Assembly: GCA_002746565.1 (NCBI GenBank)
Contig: PDPI01000026.1
Location: forward strand, 1-53,411
Length of the DNA: 53,411 nt
Source: Pseudomonadota bacterium
GTDB taxonomy: Bacteria; Campylobacterota; Campylobacteria; Campylobacterales; Campylobacteraceae
Direction: 5' to 3'
Of the stretch, positions 37,203 to 49,366 are shown piece by piece; position 1 is the stretch's first letter; every line of letters begins with the position of its first letter. The notes under the pieces were generated by a model. That model did not search any database, was not told where the DNA came from, and saw only the letters and a list, made by a program, of their open reading frames with translations. The position numbers and the translations under genes are program-made.

Positions 37203-37237
37203 AACTCTGCAATCTGAAGTCTGTAATCAGTAATCCG
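37203..37237. repeat. Five tandem 7-base repeats upstream of leuA
   Basis: Successive 7-mers are AACTCTG, CAATCTG, AAGTCTG, TAATCAG and TAATCCG; on the minus strand they read as variants of the type CNGATTA. The period is exactly 7 and the consensus is degenerate. The repeat overlaps the last codons of the 28-codon ORF. Confidence 0.7.
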
Positions 37238-37313
37238 TATGCAGGAGGGCGTTTTTGATTTCTATCTTTGGTAAATGTTTTATAGCTTTTTTTATGCCAA
37301 TTTCATTTCCCAT
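37227..37313 (-). CDS. 28-residue hypothetical peptide between pssA and leuA
   Basis: A 28-codon ORF starts with ATG at 37313, 7 bases after a perfect AAGGAG and 15 bases after the pssA stop. The predicted peptide is basic in its first half and ends inside the 7-base tandem repeat. The strong ribosome binding site suggests translation, or it may be the truncated start of a lost gene. It has no run of Leu codons, so it is not a classical leu leader peptide. Confidence 0.4.
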   Translation of the reverse strand: MGNEIGIKKAIKHLPKIEIKNALLHTDY

Positions 37314-37328
37314 AACAGGGCTCCTTTT

Positions 37329-38072
37329 TCAGTTTGGCTCATTATACTTGTTTTTTTTAGTTTTTGCAACAACTAACTTATAAAAAGCCCTTGTTAAGCC
37401 ATAAAAAAGATAAATGGTAACAGCTAATGCCACAAATTCCACAGGATACAAATAAGCAAGGGAAAATGCCAAAACTAGATAGATCAAAATCTTAATAACA
37501 TTTGATTTTTCAAGATCAATTTTTTTAAAACTAGGATATCTGACATTGCTAACCATCAATAAAGATAAGCCTATCTGACATAAAATTACCACAAACTCAA
37601 AGCCCTCAAAAATGGGATATTTTTCATAAATCATTATCCACATAGCTATAACCACAGCCGCCGTTGGAATGGGAACACCTATAAAAACTGAAGGTTCATT
37701 TAAGGGGCTTGTAACATTAAATCTTGCTAGTCTAATAGCCCCAAAAACAACATACATGGCAGTTACAAGGGAACCAAGTTTTCCATAATTTATCCCAATA
37801 CTATAATAAAATAAAATAGCAGGTGCAACCCCAAAAGCTACGATATCAGCTAAAGAATCAAATTCAGCTCCAAACTTACTTGCCGTTTTTGTAAACCTAG
37901 CCACTCTTCCATCAAGACCATCAAAAACTAATGAGAGCATGATATAAATAACAGCCTTTTCAAAATCGCCCTTTACCGAGGCTAATACACTTATAACGCC
38001 CAAAAATGCACTAGTTGCGGTAAAGAGATTTGGTAAAATGTATATAAGTTGGAGTTTATTTTTTTCTGACAT
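37329..38072 (-). CDS. pssA: CDP-diacylglycerol-serine O-phosphatidyltransferase
   Basis: PssA makes phosphatidylserine, the precursor of phosphatidylethanolamine, in the inner membrane. The 247-residue protein has the CDP-alcohol phosphotransferase motif in GLDGRVARFTKTASKFGAEF and the following SLAD, with all metal-binding Asp present, and about seven hydrophobic helices. It starts 8 bases after ftsH, in the run prmA-ftsH-pssA-leuA, which from memory is the C. jejuni order too. Confidence 0.95.
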   Translation of the reverse strand: MSEKNKLQLIYILPNLFTATSAFLGVISVLASVKGDFEKAVIYIMLSLVFDGLDGRVARFTKTASKFGAEFDSLADIVAFGVAPAILFYYSIGINYGKLGSLVTAMYVVFGAIRLARFNVTSPLNEPSVFIGVPIPTAAVVIAMWIMIYEKYPIFEGFEFVVILCQIGLSLLMVSNVRYPSFKKIDLEKSNVIKILIYLVLAFSLAYLYPVEFVALAVTIYLFYGLTRAFYKLVVAKTKKNKYNEPN

Positions 38073-38080
38073 TTTAGATC

Positions 38081-40060
38081 TTACTCCTCTTTTTTGTCAT
38101 CGCTTTGATTATCTTTTGGATCTTTTACTTCATCTTTTGGGCTAGCTTTTTCATGCTCATTTAACCTTGAGGGGAGATTATTTTCTTCCTCATAGGCTTT
38201 TATAATTTCCCTTACTTTTTCACCCTCTATATTTTCTTCTTCATACAAGGCTTCAACCATTTTTTCGATGGCATCTTTATAATCTTCTAGGGTTTTTATA
38301 ACTTTCTTATAACGCTCATCGAGCATATTTTTAACATATTCATCTAGCTTTTGGGCCATATCATCGCTATAATCTTTGATATTTTGACCGCCTGTTAAAA
38401 AGGTATTTCTTTGTTTTTCAAGAACCATAAGCCCTGCCACATCACTCATACCATATACGCTAACCATGGCTTTTATGATATCGGTCGCCCTTTCTAGATC
38501 ATTTCCAGCGCCAGTTGATATTTCACCCAAAAATACCTGTTCAGCCGCGCGTCCGCCTAAAAGTACATCCACTTCAGCCACTAACTCATGGCGTTGCATT
38601 AAAAATTTATTCTCTTCTGGGGTATTTAGGGTATAACCTAAGGCTGCAAGTCCACGGGGGATGATGCTAACTTTTGAAACCCTTTTGGCTCCCTTTGTGG
38701 TTTCGGCTATGAGGGCATGTCCACTCTCATGATAAGCAACGATTTTTTTCTCTTTTGGATTTATGCGACGGGATTTTTTCTCTAGGCCCGCTATGGCTCT
38801 CTCGACTGCTTCGACTAAATCTTGTTGCTCAACGCTTGGCTTTGAGTTTCGCCCAGCCAAAAGAGCAGCTTCATTTATGATATTTGCCAAATCCGCCCCA
38901 GCAAGCCCGGCGGTCAATCTCCCAATCTCTTCTAGATCTACATTTTTTGCCAATTTTATCTCTTCAACATGAACCTTTAAAATGGCAACTCTACCCTTAA
39001 AATCAGGCTTATCAACCAAAACCTGCCTATCAAAACGTCCTGGTCTAAGCAAGGCGCTATCAAGCACTTCAGGGCGGTTTGTGGCTGCTAGAACTATAAC
39101 AGGCGATTTATCCGAACTAAATCCATCCATCTCGGCTAGTAACTGGTTTAGGGTTTGCTCCCTTTCATCATTGCCACCTACTATGCCATTAGCAGCCCTA
39201 CTTTTTCCGATGGCATCAATCTCATCTATAAAAACAATAGCAGGAGCTTCTTTTTTGGCATTTTCAAACAAATCCCTAACCCTACTTGCTCCAACACCCA
39301 CAAACATTTCTATAAAAGATGAACCAGAAACAGAGAAAAAAGGAACACTAGCCTCCCCTGCAACTGCCTTTGCAAGTAAGGTTTTACCCGTTCCTGGAGG
39401 TCCAACTAAGAGCACACCCTTTGGGATTTTTGCCCCAAGATTTATGTATCTATCTGGGTGTTTTAGAAAATCAACTATTTCTTTTACTTCCTCTTTTGCC
39501 TCTTCAACTCCAGCCACATCGGTAAATTTTACCTTTGGTTTTTCACTATTTACAAGTTTTTTACTGCTTCCAATGCCTAAAATTCCACTTCCCATACTCT
39601 TTTGCATACGTGAAGCCAAAAGCATCCAAATGCCAAAAAATATCAAAATAGGCAAAAGCCATGAGAGCATTTCAGTAAAAAAGTTTGTCTCACTAAAGCC
39701 ACCATAGGGGATTTTTTTGCTCTCAAGAAGTGGCAGTAAACTTGGATCTTGTCCAACTTTTTTCACCACATAGACCACATTCCCCTGCTTTGACTTTGCC
39801 CTAATGGAGCCTTGACCTATGGCAACATTGCTTAATTCATCATTTTTAATCAAATTTTTAAATTCATAATAATTTATGGTTTTTGATATGGAATTTTGCA
39901 TTCCCATCATGGAATTTCCTCCACCACCCATGGGCTCGGTGAAATTTTTAAATATCATGATAATTACAACAGAAAAAATAGCAAAAACCAAAAGGGGATT
40001 TTGCTTGAAAAAATTGTTATTGTTATTGTTATTGTTATTATTGTTATTTTGTGTGTTCAT
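38081..40060 (-). CDS. ftsH: ATP-dependent zinc metalloprotease FtsH
   Basis: FtsH is a membrane-anchored AAA+ protease. The 659-residue protein has two membrane helices (about 24-40 and 130-150), Walker [14 protein letters not shown], Walker [12 protein letters not shown], the second region of homology, and the zinc site HESGH near 438. The cytoplasmic N terminus holds twelve consecutive Asn residues (5-16) encoded by alternating AAT/AAC codons at 40013-40048. The C-terminal tail is rich in Lys, Asp and Glu. The ATG shares a base with the prmA stop. Confidence 0.97.
   Translation of the reverse strand: MNTQNNNNNNNNNNNNFFKQNPLLVFAIFSVVIIMIFKNFTEPMGGGGNSMMGMQNSISKTINYYEFKNLIKNDELSNVAIGQGSIRAKSKQGNVVYVVKKVGQDPSLLPLLESKKIPYGGFSETNFFTEMLSWLLPILIFFGIWMLLASRMQKSMGSGILGIGSSKKLVNSEKPKVKFTDVAGVEEAKEEVKEIVDFLKHPDRYINLGAKIPKGVLLVGPPGTGKTLLAKAVAGEASVPFFSVSGSSFIEMFVGVGASRVRDLFENAKKEAPAIVFIDEIDAIGKSRAANGIVGGNDEREQTLNQLLAEMDGFSSDKSPVIVLAATNRPEVLDSALLRPGRFDRQVLVDKPDFKGRVAILKVHVEEIKLAKNVDLEEIGRLTAGLAGADLANIINEAALLAGRNSKPSVEQQDLVEAVERAIAGLEKKSRRINPKEKKIVAYHESGHALIAETTKGAKRVSKVSIIPRGLAALGYTLNTPEENKFLMQRHELVAEVDVLLGGRAAEQVFLGEISTGAGNDLERATDIIKAMVSVYGMSDVAGLMVLEKQRNTFLTGGQNIKDYSDDMAQKLDEYVKNMLDERYKKVIKTLEDYKDAIEKMVEALYEEENIEGEKVREIIKAYEEENNLPSRLNEHEKASPKDEVKDPKDNQSDDKKEE
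40013..40048 (-). repeat. Asn-codon microsatellite at the start of ftsH
   Basis: Twelve AAT/AAC codons in a near-regular AACAAT six-base repeat. Any gain or loss of 3 or 6 bases keeps frame, so it would vary tail length and not switch expression off. Confidence 0.9.
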
Positions 40061-40893
40061 TAATCCTCAACCTTTTTAAATATAATCGTTCTCCATTCAT
40101 TCTTGGCAATAGTTTCTAGATGCACCAAATCGCCAAAAACATCTTTTATGGATTTTTCGTATTTTTCTAAAATACCTGAGAGTACTAAAGTTCCCCCTTT
40201 ATTTAGGGCATTTTTAAGATCATTTGCCAAAGCAAATAAAATATCGGCTATGATATTTGCCACAACCACATCGTAGGCTTTTCCAGCTTTTTTCACAGAA
40301 CCCACCCAGATATCTTGCAAAGCTACTCCGTTTGCTCTTGCATTTTCTTTAGTGCTTTTTATAGCCTGTTCATCCGTATCGCAGCTATCAACCCTCGCTC
40401 CAAGTTTGGCGCCTGCTATGCTCAAGATGCCACTTCCACATCCAACATCCAAGAGTGTATCATCTTTTTTTAAATATTTTTCTAATGCCAAAAGACAGCC
40501 ATAGGTGCTTTCATGATGCCCAGAACCAAAGGCTAGGGCTGGATCTATGATGATATTTTTCAAAGAGGGCTTTTCTTTATGCCAGCTTGGTCTTATGTAA
40601 AAATTTCCAACTTCAATTGGCTGGATTGATTTTTTGTATTTTTCTATCCAATCTTCATTTGACTTTTTTTCTAAAGAAGTTTTTAAGCAGATCTCTTCAC
40701 CCAAAGCCTTGCTAAGCTTTTTGGAAAACTCTTCAACGCCCCATTTTAGATTCTCCAAATCCTCATCGCTTCTTACTATCAAACTTCCATCTTTTTCTTC
40801 CAAAGCCCCTATATCAAAACTGAGTAGAAAATCGGAAAAATATTCTAAGTTTGAGCTTGGGATTACACATAATTTATTGTAAAATTTAGCCAT
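40060..40893 (-). CDS. prmA: Ribosomal protein L11 methyltransferase
   Basis: PrmA trimethylates lysines and the N terminus of L11. The 277-residue protein has a divergent N-terminal substrate-binding domain and a C-terminal SAM-binding domain with DPALAFGSGHHESTYGCL, LLDVGCGSGILSIAGAKLG and VVANIIADILFALA. It is first in the minus-strand operon with ftsH and pssA; a TAAAAT box lies about 60 bases upstream. Confidence 0.95.
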   Translation of the reverse strand: MAKFYNKLCVIPSSNLEYFSDFLLSFDIGALEEKDGSLIVRSDEDLENLKWGVEEFSKKLSKALGEEICLKTSLEKKSNEDWIEKYKKSIQPIEVGNFYIRPSWHKEKPSLKNIIIDPALAFGSGHHESTYGCLLALEKYLKKDDTLLDVGCGSGILSIAGAKLGARVDSCDTDEQAIKSTKENARANGVALQDIWVGSVKKAGKAYDVVVANIIADILFALANDLKNALNKGGTLVLSGILEKYEKSIKDVFGDLVHLETIAKNEWRTIIFKKVED

Positions 40894-40953
40894 TAAGCAT
40901 TGCTTTTAAAAGATGATTTTTAAACAAAATTTGTCCTTTGATTTATTTGGGGT

Positions 40954-40959
40954 ATTTTA
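40954..40959 (-). promoter_or_regulatory. -10 box for the prmA-ftsH-pssA operon
   Basis: Minus-strand AAGCTAAAATACCCC contains TAAAAT about 61 bases before the prmA ATG, in the 78-base gap after hisA. Confidence 0.45.
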
Positions 40960-40971
40960 GCTTAATTTTCT

Positions 40972-41685
40972 TTATTTTAAGCTTTTAAAGGCGGATTTCA
41001 AATCCAAGCTTCCCTCGTAAAATGCCTTTCCAACTATGACCCCTGAGACTATCTGGCTAGCTTGTAGCTTTTTGATATCTTCCATATCCCTAACCCCGCC
41101 ACTTGCTATGGTTTTAAGACCGCTAGATCTTGCGATTTGTTCGGTAAATTCCACGTTTACTCCGCTTAAAGTTCCATCTTTTCCCACATCGGTGCAGATT
41201 ATAGCTCTAACCCCTGCATTGGCGAATTCTTTTGCTAGATCAGTTGCTTTCATATTTGATTTTTCATCCCAGCCCTCCACTGCCACATATCCATCTATGG
41301 CATCAATACCCACTGCAACTGGGTATTTTTTGGCAATTTTTTTGACAAAAGAAGGATTTTTTAGGGCGATTGAACCTAAAATTACCCTTGAAATTCCAAG
41401 CTCTTTTATATAATATTTTATGGTCTCTTCATCTCGTATCCCACCGCCAACTTGCACCCTTAGGCTTGTATTTTTAACGATTTTTTTAATCTGTTCTAAA
41501 TTTTTTGGCTCTCCTGCAAAAGCTCCATTTAAATCCACCACATGAAGCCATGAAGAGCCCATTTCTTCAAAGTTTTTTGCCAATTTCCAAGGCTCATGGG
41601 AATAAATCTTAGCACTATCCATCAAACCTTTCGTAAGCCTAACGGCAAGTCCATCTTTTAAATCAATAGCTGGAAAAATATCCAT
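40972..41685 (-). CDS. hisA: ProFAR isomerase (HisA)
   Basis: HisA isomerises ProFAR to PRFAR in histidine synthesis. The 237-residue TIM barrel has the catalytic Asp pair in [10 protein letters not shown] and [14 protein letters not shown], plus VQVGGGIRD and IASGGVRD phosphate-binding turns. It follows hisH after 8 bases and closes the minus-strand run that begins with the glycosylation genes. hisF is not in the window. Confidence 0.96.
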   Translation of the reverse strand: MDIFPAIDLKDGLAVRLTKGLMDSAKIYSHEPWKLAKNFEEMGSSWLHVVDLNGAFAGEPKNLEQIKKIVKNTSLRVQVGGGIRDEETIKYYIKELGISRVILGSIALKNPSFVKKIAKKYPVAVGIDAIDGYVAVEGWDEKSNMKATDLAKEFANAGVRAIICTDVGKDGTLSGVNVEFTEQIARSSGLKTIASGGVRDMEDIKKLQASQIVSGVIVGKAFYEGSLDLKSAFKSLK

Positions 41686-41693
41686 AATATTCC

Positions 41694-42305
41694 TTATAAT
41701 TTTATAAAATTGCTTAAAATTTTTAATCCATTTTCATGGGATTTTTCAGGATGAGGCTGAAAACCAAAGATGTTTTCCTTTTGCACTGCACTTGCAAATT
41801 CATAGCCATAATTTGTCTTACCAATGATGTATTTTTCATCGCAATTTACATGAAAACTATGTACAAAATATAGATAAAATTCATCTTCTAGTCCACTAAA
41901 AAGAGGGGTTTTTTTGGTAATTTTTAGGCTATTCCAACCCATGTGAGGCACTTTTAACGAACTTTCAAATTTAGCTTTGTCAAACTCAACCACCTCGCCT
42001 TTAATGAGTCCAAGCCCATTTGTCTCGCCAAATTCGTAAGATTTTTCAAATAAAAGCTGCATACCAAGGCAGATGCCAAGAATACATTTGCCACTTTTAG
42101 CATATTCTAAAGTTGCCTGTCCCATTCCAGTTTGCTCCAAACTTTGCATAGCATCGCCATAAGCTCCAACTCCAGGCAAAACTAATTTATCATATTTTTT
42201 TAATTTTTCTGGCTCTTTTTCTAGTCTCGCATTAGCTCCAATTTTACTAAAAGCATTTATTGCACTTTGTAAATTTCCCACATTATAATCAACTATGCCT
42301 ATCAA
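41694..42305 (-). CDS. hisH: Imidazole glycerol phosphate synthase amidotransferase subunit
   Basis: HisH is a class I glutamine amidotransferase supplying ammonia to HisF. The 203-residue protein has [10 protein letters not shown], the nucleophile Cys in [14 protein letters not shown], and the His/Glu pair in GFQPHPEKS. It overlaps pglG by 4 bases. Because HisH-like proteins also feed ammonia to sugar amidotransferases, it should be told apart from a WbpH-type protein; direct linkage to hisA favours histidine synthesis. Confidence 0.93.
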   Translation of the reverse strand: MIGIVDYNVGNLQSAINAFSKIGANARLEKEPEKLKKYDKLVLPGVGAYGDAMQSLEQTGMGQATLEYAKSGKCILGICLGMQLLFEKSYEFGETNGLGLIKGEVVEFDKAKFESSLKVPHMGWNSLKITKKTPLFSGLEDEFYLYFVHSFHVNCDEKYIIGKTNYGYEFASAVQKENIFGFQPHPEKSHENGLKILSNFIKL

Positions 42306-43213
42306 AATGGTCTTTCCTCTTTGGTTTTTATGGATACTAAATACACAGATAAGCCTATCAAAAGCATAGTTACCCCGCCTAGCAAATAAACCGCATGTAA
42401 GATATTTTGTGGCTCAGTCATAGCAAATTTAAACACAAGCATCAAAGCTTCTATGGCTAAGGCTATAATAATAGAGCCAAGGAATCTAACCATAGTTTTA
42501 TGGATGGAGCTATTTGTATCTGTGTGGCGTCTTTCTAAAACCTCTTCTTCAAAAATAGTCTTAACCAAATCAAAAATCGCTAATGCTAAAGTTAAAATAA
42601 TTGTAGATTCAAACATCTCCTTAACATTCATTTTTTTGAGATTCACAACACTTGAAAACATACTCTCAACACCATGATAAAAAAGTGCCAAAGCCACCAA
42701 AAATAAAGCAAAAGAAAATAAACCATATATAATTTCCACAGATTTCCCAAAAATAAAATCCGTAGAAGTTGGAGCTATAATCTTTAGCAAATCACTCAAA
42801 GAAATATCTATGCAAGCCACATATAAAAGTTCTTTTTTGTCATTATAAACAGGGGTTGATGCGGTAACTGTTAGCTCATTTGTTAGGGTAGATGGGTAAG
42901 GATCGGTTATGACACATCTTTTCTCTTTGATTGCCCTATAATAATAAGCCCTATTTTCCCTATTTTTGCCCATTCCTGTTATATTTTTATCATTTAAGGA
43001 TATATTGTCAAAAATTTGCTTACCCTTGCTATCGAGCACATACAAAGCCTCAAAATAAGTAGATTCATCAGCAATTTTTTCTAGTCCAGCAACTATGGCA
43101 TCTAGGCTAGGTTCTGGCAAATTGTTTGGCACATTTCTGTTAAATAAATAACACATATACGCTCTAGCTTTATATCTAGCTTGGGCAAATTGTTGAATTT
43201 CTTGAATTATCAT
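42302..43213 (-). CDS. pglG: PglG-like Cache-domain membrane protein
   Basis: The 303-residue protein starts with a soluble Cache/PDC-type domain (about 40-165) showing YFEALYVLDSKGKQIFDN and CVITDPYPSTLTNELTVTAS, followed by about five membrane helices (170-300). No membrane helix precedes the Cache domain. In C. jejuni the gene after pglF is pglG, an integral membrane protein not required for known glycan assembly; position and general form support that name here. It overlaps hisH by 4 bases and starts 14 bases after pglF. The ligand and role are unknown. Confidence 0.7.
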   Translation of the reverse strand: MIIQEIQQFAQARYKARAYMCYLFNRNVPNNLPEPSLDAIVAGLEKIADESTYFEALYVLDSKGKQIFDNISLNDKNITGMGKNRENRAYYYRAIKEKRCVITDPYPSTLTNELTVTASTPVYNDKKELLYVACIDISLSDLLKIIAPTSTDFIFGKSVEIIYGLFSFALFLVALALFYHGVESMFSSVVNLKKMNVKEMFESTIILTLALAIFDLVKTIFEEEVLERRHTDTNSSIHKTMVRFLGSIIIALAIEALMLVFKFAMTEPQNILHAVYLLGGVTMLLIGLSVYLVSIKTKEERPF

Positions 43214-43227
43214 TTGCTTCCTAACTT

Positions 43228-46049
<2,822 letters not shown>

Positions 46050-46070
46050 TTAGCGTATTCCAGTTTAATT

Positions 46071-46622
46071 TTAAAATTTTAATCCCAATTCTTTTTTATA
46101 TTTATTCTCTAAATCAATAATCCCTTCTTTGTCCCTTTCGCCTATTTTTTTAGGTACAAAACCAACATATATTGTCCAGGGATCCAATTGCTTATTGACA
46201 ATTGAGCCTGCCCCAACTGTTACTCCATCTGGTATTTCTGTATTCGGCAATATTACACTATTTGAACCCAAAATACAATGCTTTCCAATTTTTACATTTC
46301 CAATTTTTACATTTTTATATTTACTAGGTATAGTTGGATTGGACAAAAAGGGACCATTAAAGTCGTCACTACCGGTTATAATTCTACACCCAGCACTCAA
46401 ACCAGAAAAATCATCAATCAAAAAATTTCCACCCCCCACAATAGAACAAAACGAAGATATGTGTACAAAATCCTTGATTATACAACTTTTTCCAGAATTA
46501 ATAAAAACAAAATCATCAATCTGACTACCATAACCCAAATAAAAATTATTTTTATTTATGATTTTAGCGAAATCATAAATTTTTGCTTCCTGAGAAATTG
46601 TTCCTAATTTATAATGCACCAT
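46071..46622 (-). CDS. Left-handed beta-helix acetyltransferase in the pglD position
   Basis: The 183-residue protein shows hexapeptide repeats from about 20 to 150 ([30 protein letters not shown]), as in sugar O- or N-acetyltransferases. It sits where pglD is expected and would complete UDP-diacetylbacillosamine. However, it lacks the N-terminal Rossmann-like UDP-sugar-binding domain (GxSGHG-type motif) of classical PglD and looks more like WbbJ/CatB-type O-acetyltransferases. So the enzyme may be a non-orthologous PglD replacement or may decorate the glycan. It overlaps pglC by 14 bases. Confidence 0.72.
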   Translation of the reverse strand: MVHYKLGTISQEAKIYDFAKIINKNNFYLGYGSQIDDFVFINSGKSCIIKDFVHISSFCSIVGGGNFLIDDFSGLSAGCRIITGSDDFNGPFLSNPTIPSKYKNVKIGNVKIGKHCILGSNSVILPNTEIPDGVTVGAGSIVNKQLDPWTIYVGFVPKKIGERDKEGIIDLENKYKKELGLKF

Positions 46623-47238
46623 TGGATAACTCCTTATTGTTTCCAGTAAATTTTTTCATTATAACATCTTGTGAAGAATTTATGCCATCTTTTTTTATAA
46701 CTTTCAAAAAAGTTAAATAAAAAATCTTCATATCAAGCAAAAAACTTTGATTTTTTACATAAAAAACATCCAATTTAAACTTTTCATCCCAACTTATAGC
46801 ATTTCGTCCATTTGCCTGAGCCCAACCCGTAATTCCAGGCTTAACATCGTGGCGTTTTCGTTGATATTTATTGTAGAGAGGCAAATATTCAACCAAAAGT
46901 GGTCTAGGACCAATAAAGCTCATATCCCCTCTTAACACATTGAAAAGTTGAGGTAATTCATCTAGGCTTAAAGACCTTATAACTCTACCAAATCCCACCA
47001 GCCTTTCCTTATCACTTAGCAAGCGCCCATTTTTATCCCTTCGATCATCCATAGTACGAAATTTGTAAATTTTAAAAATTTTACCATTTAAGCCAGGACG
47101 CTTTTGGATAAAAAATACACCTTTACCAAGCTTCAATCTTATTAAAATAATTAAGATTAAAAAAATTGGCGACAATAATATAATCAACAATAAAGCCAAA
47201 ATAAAATCAAAAATTGGTTTTATAAAATTTTTATACAT
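46609..47238 (-). CDS. pglC: Undecaprenyl-phosphate sugar phosphotransferase (PglC-like)
   Basis: PglC is a monotopic phosphoglycosyl transferase that loads diacetylbacillosamine phosphate onto undecaprenyl phosphate. The 209-residue protein has an N-terminal re-entrant helix with the basic KP before it ([16 protein letters not shown]), [13 protein letters not shown] with the Asp-Asp-like catalytic dyad region, and [20 protein letters not shown]. It lies one base after pglB. The sugar specificity is inferred from pglE and pglF next to it. Confidence 0.9.
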   Translation of the reverse strand: MYKNFIKPIFDFILALLLIILLSPIFLILIILIRLKLGKGVFFIQKRPGLNGKIFKIYKFRTMDDRRDKNGRLLSDKERLVGFGRVIRSLSLDELPQLFNVLRGDMSFIGPRPLLVEYLPLYNKYQRKRHDVKPGITGWAQANGRNAISWDEKFKLDVFYVKNQSFLLDMKIFYLTFLKVIKKDGINSSQDVIMKKFTGNNKELSNGAL

Positions 47239-47239
47239 A

Positions 47240-49336
47240 TCAGTTTTTTAACTTATACAATTTTGCATAAGTGTTGAAAAAAACGGGCTCATATAAATTT
47301 TTATCATAATTTTCAAAGAAAAATAATTGTACAAAAGTTGAATCTAGTGTGCCATTGTCCATCAAATAAAATGTGCCATAGGATTTTGCAAAAACTAGAT
47401 TTAAACGCCCATCTGAACGAATATTTTTTACACTATGCTTAGCCTTTCCATCCTTTCCATATTCTACTACATAAAAAGATTTCAAAGGAATTTTATGTCT
47501 GCCCGCAACGACTAAACCTTTTGCCTTATCTATGCTGATTCCTCTTCCAAGCACCATAGTTTTGCCATCATCTTTTATATTTATAAAACTTTGTAAAAAT
47601 GGCTGCCTTTTCATTGCGCCATTCATCAAATCAATATGACTAAAACTAGCAACAGTAGTATAAATCCCCGTCATACGAAATGGTAAAAATAGAAAAATAT
47701 CCCTTGTTTTTTTAGGTAGCTTTATCTTATCTAATGATGCTAGAAAATTATTTGAATTTTTATATCCATAATCTTTCATCATTTTAAATATGGTTGTATC
47801 AGTATTGTTTTCATCAAGATATCCAGCTTCCGTGTATTCAACTTCAAGCCTTGCCATTTTGGCTGCAACTTGTTGTGGATATGTTAGTATAAAACTTGGA
47901 GCAAAGTTGTCACTTCCATGGTGTATGCCTCCATCTACCAGGGTTTTCACATCCCCATAATACCTAAGAAGATAACCATAATCCCACCAAGAAACAACAT
48001 AATCCTCTCTGGATGCATTTTTCCTTAGAAAATCAATGACACTTACTTCCTTATTGTTAAAAACGGTGGGTGTTTTGTAAGCTATGACATGAATTATATT
48101 TGGATATAAAATAGCAAAGGTTAAAAGCATCATAAAAGCATATTTTAATTGTTTATTGTTTATAAGATCTGAAAGTTTTACTATCAAATAACTAATTCCT
48201 AGGGCTAAAATTGGAACCGCATAAATAGTAAATCTAAGTCCGCCACTATATGCTAAAAAACCAAGTCCGAGCATTGGCAAGGATAAAAGCATAATAGGAT
48301 GACGAAAACAAAGCCAAACAAAGCCAAACAAAGAAATGAAAAATGTTATAACATGTCCACTTATTCTACTGGCAAATATTTCAAACGGTATCTTTCCAGA
48401 CTCCCTAACGGTTTGAGCAACTGAAAAGAAGTGGAGGACTAAACTATCGCCAAATTCATTTACAGCATCTCTGATAATATAACCTTTTATGGACCCCCAA
48501 ATGGGAGAAACTCCACCCGTTAAGAAAAAAAGTACCAAACCTATCAAAAATAAGATGGACAAAACAATATTGAATTTTTCTTTAATAGTTTTAAATAATA
48601 CAAATAAAATAATAATGATTGAGACTTTTATATATAAGGGTAAATTTAACATAGAAAAAAGCATAATAATGAGCATTTTGTGCAAATATTCATTCCTTGC
48701 CCTAAATAACAAAGTGTATAATAAAACCAAGCCAAAAAATGCAAATTCTATAGCATAGCCTTGCGGATACCACAAGATATATAAAATCTCAAACAAGGAT
48801 AAATAAAAAAGATATCTAAATTGTTCAGTTTGGATTGATCTAATCATTGCCCAAAGTATAAACGTTGGAAAAACAATATTTAACATATCCGTATCATAAT
48901 ATCCAATCATAGTTCGATTATAATAGCTCCAAGCAATAGAAGCTAAAAGTGCAGCTATGAAACCTAACTCGATATTTTTTAAACTTTTTCCTATCAAAAC
49001 TATGGGTATAACTACTAAAGAACCAAAAAATGAGGGCATATAAAGGATTATACTTTCAAAACTAAACGGAAGAATTTTAGCCAGCCAAGCAGTTATGATA
49101 GAAAGCGGCTCATGGATAGGAGATATGTCATTTGGCTGATGAAATCCATTTAAGATGTCCCTTGCACCCTCAGCAAAATAGTATCCATCGTTGGTATTAA
49201 TCATCATCTGACCATTCCAAAAAAAACTCGCCGTATCATTAAAATAATAAACCCAGATCATTCTAATGCCAATGCTAAATAAAAATGCCAAAATAATATA
49301 AAGTAAAATTTTTACATTTTGATTTGAAACTTCCAT
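47240..49336 (-). CDS. pglB: Bacterial oligosaccharyltransferase PglB (STT3 family)
   Basis: PglB transfers the lipid-linked glycan to Asn in D/E-X-N-X-S/T sequons in the periplasm. The 698-residue protein has about thirteen membrane helices, the first acidic motif in [13 protein letters not shown] (Asp50), a DTD motif at 148-150, a candidate EL5 Glu at about 312, WWDYG at 450-454 and an MxxI motif seen as RMTGIYTTV. Length and motifs match the Campylobacter enzymes. It is between a GT4 glycosyltransferase gene and pglC. Confidence 0.96.
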   Translation of the reverse strand: MEVSNQNVKILLYIILAFLFSIGIRMIWVYYFNDTASFFWNGQMMINTNDGYYFAEGARDILNGFHQPNDISPIHEPLSIITAWLAKILPFSFESIILYMPSFFGSLVVIPIVLIGKSLKNIELGFIAALLASIAWSYYNRTMIGYYDTDMLNIVFPTFILWAMIRSIQTEQFRYLFYLSLFEILYILWYPQGYAIEFAFFGLVLLYTLLFRARNEYLHKMLIIMLFSMLNLPLYIKVSIIIILFVLFKTIKEKFNIVLSILFLIGLVLFFLTGGVSPIWGSIKGYIIRDAVNEFGDSLVLHFFSVAQTVRESGKIPFEIFASRISGHVITFFISLFGFVWLCFRHPIMLLSLPMLGLGFLAYSGGLRFTIYAVPILALGISYLIVKLSDLINNKQLKYAFMMLLTFAILYPNIIHVIAYKTPTVFNNKEVSVIDFLRKNASREDYVVSWWDYGYLLRYYGDVKTLVDGGIHHGSDNFAPSFILTYPQQVAAKMARLEVEYTEAGYLDENNTDTTIFKMMKDYGYKNSNNFLASLDKIKLPKKTRDIFLFLPFRMTGIYTTVASFSHIDLMNGAMKRQPFLQSFINIKDDGKTMVLGRGISIDKAKGLVVAGRHKIPLKSFYVVEYGKDGKAKHSVKNIRSDGRLNLVFAKSYGTFYLMDNGTLDSTFVQLFFFENYDKNLYEPVFFNTYAKLYKLKN

Positions 49337-49366
49337 AAATACTCCTAAGTTTGATTTAAAATGATA

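Noticed and set aside
37151..37328. Leucine attenuator or T-box upstream of leuA
   Set aside because: The small ORF has no Leu run, no terminator/antiterminator pair or T-box sequence is seen.
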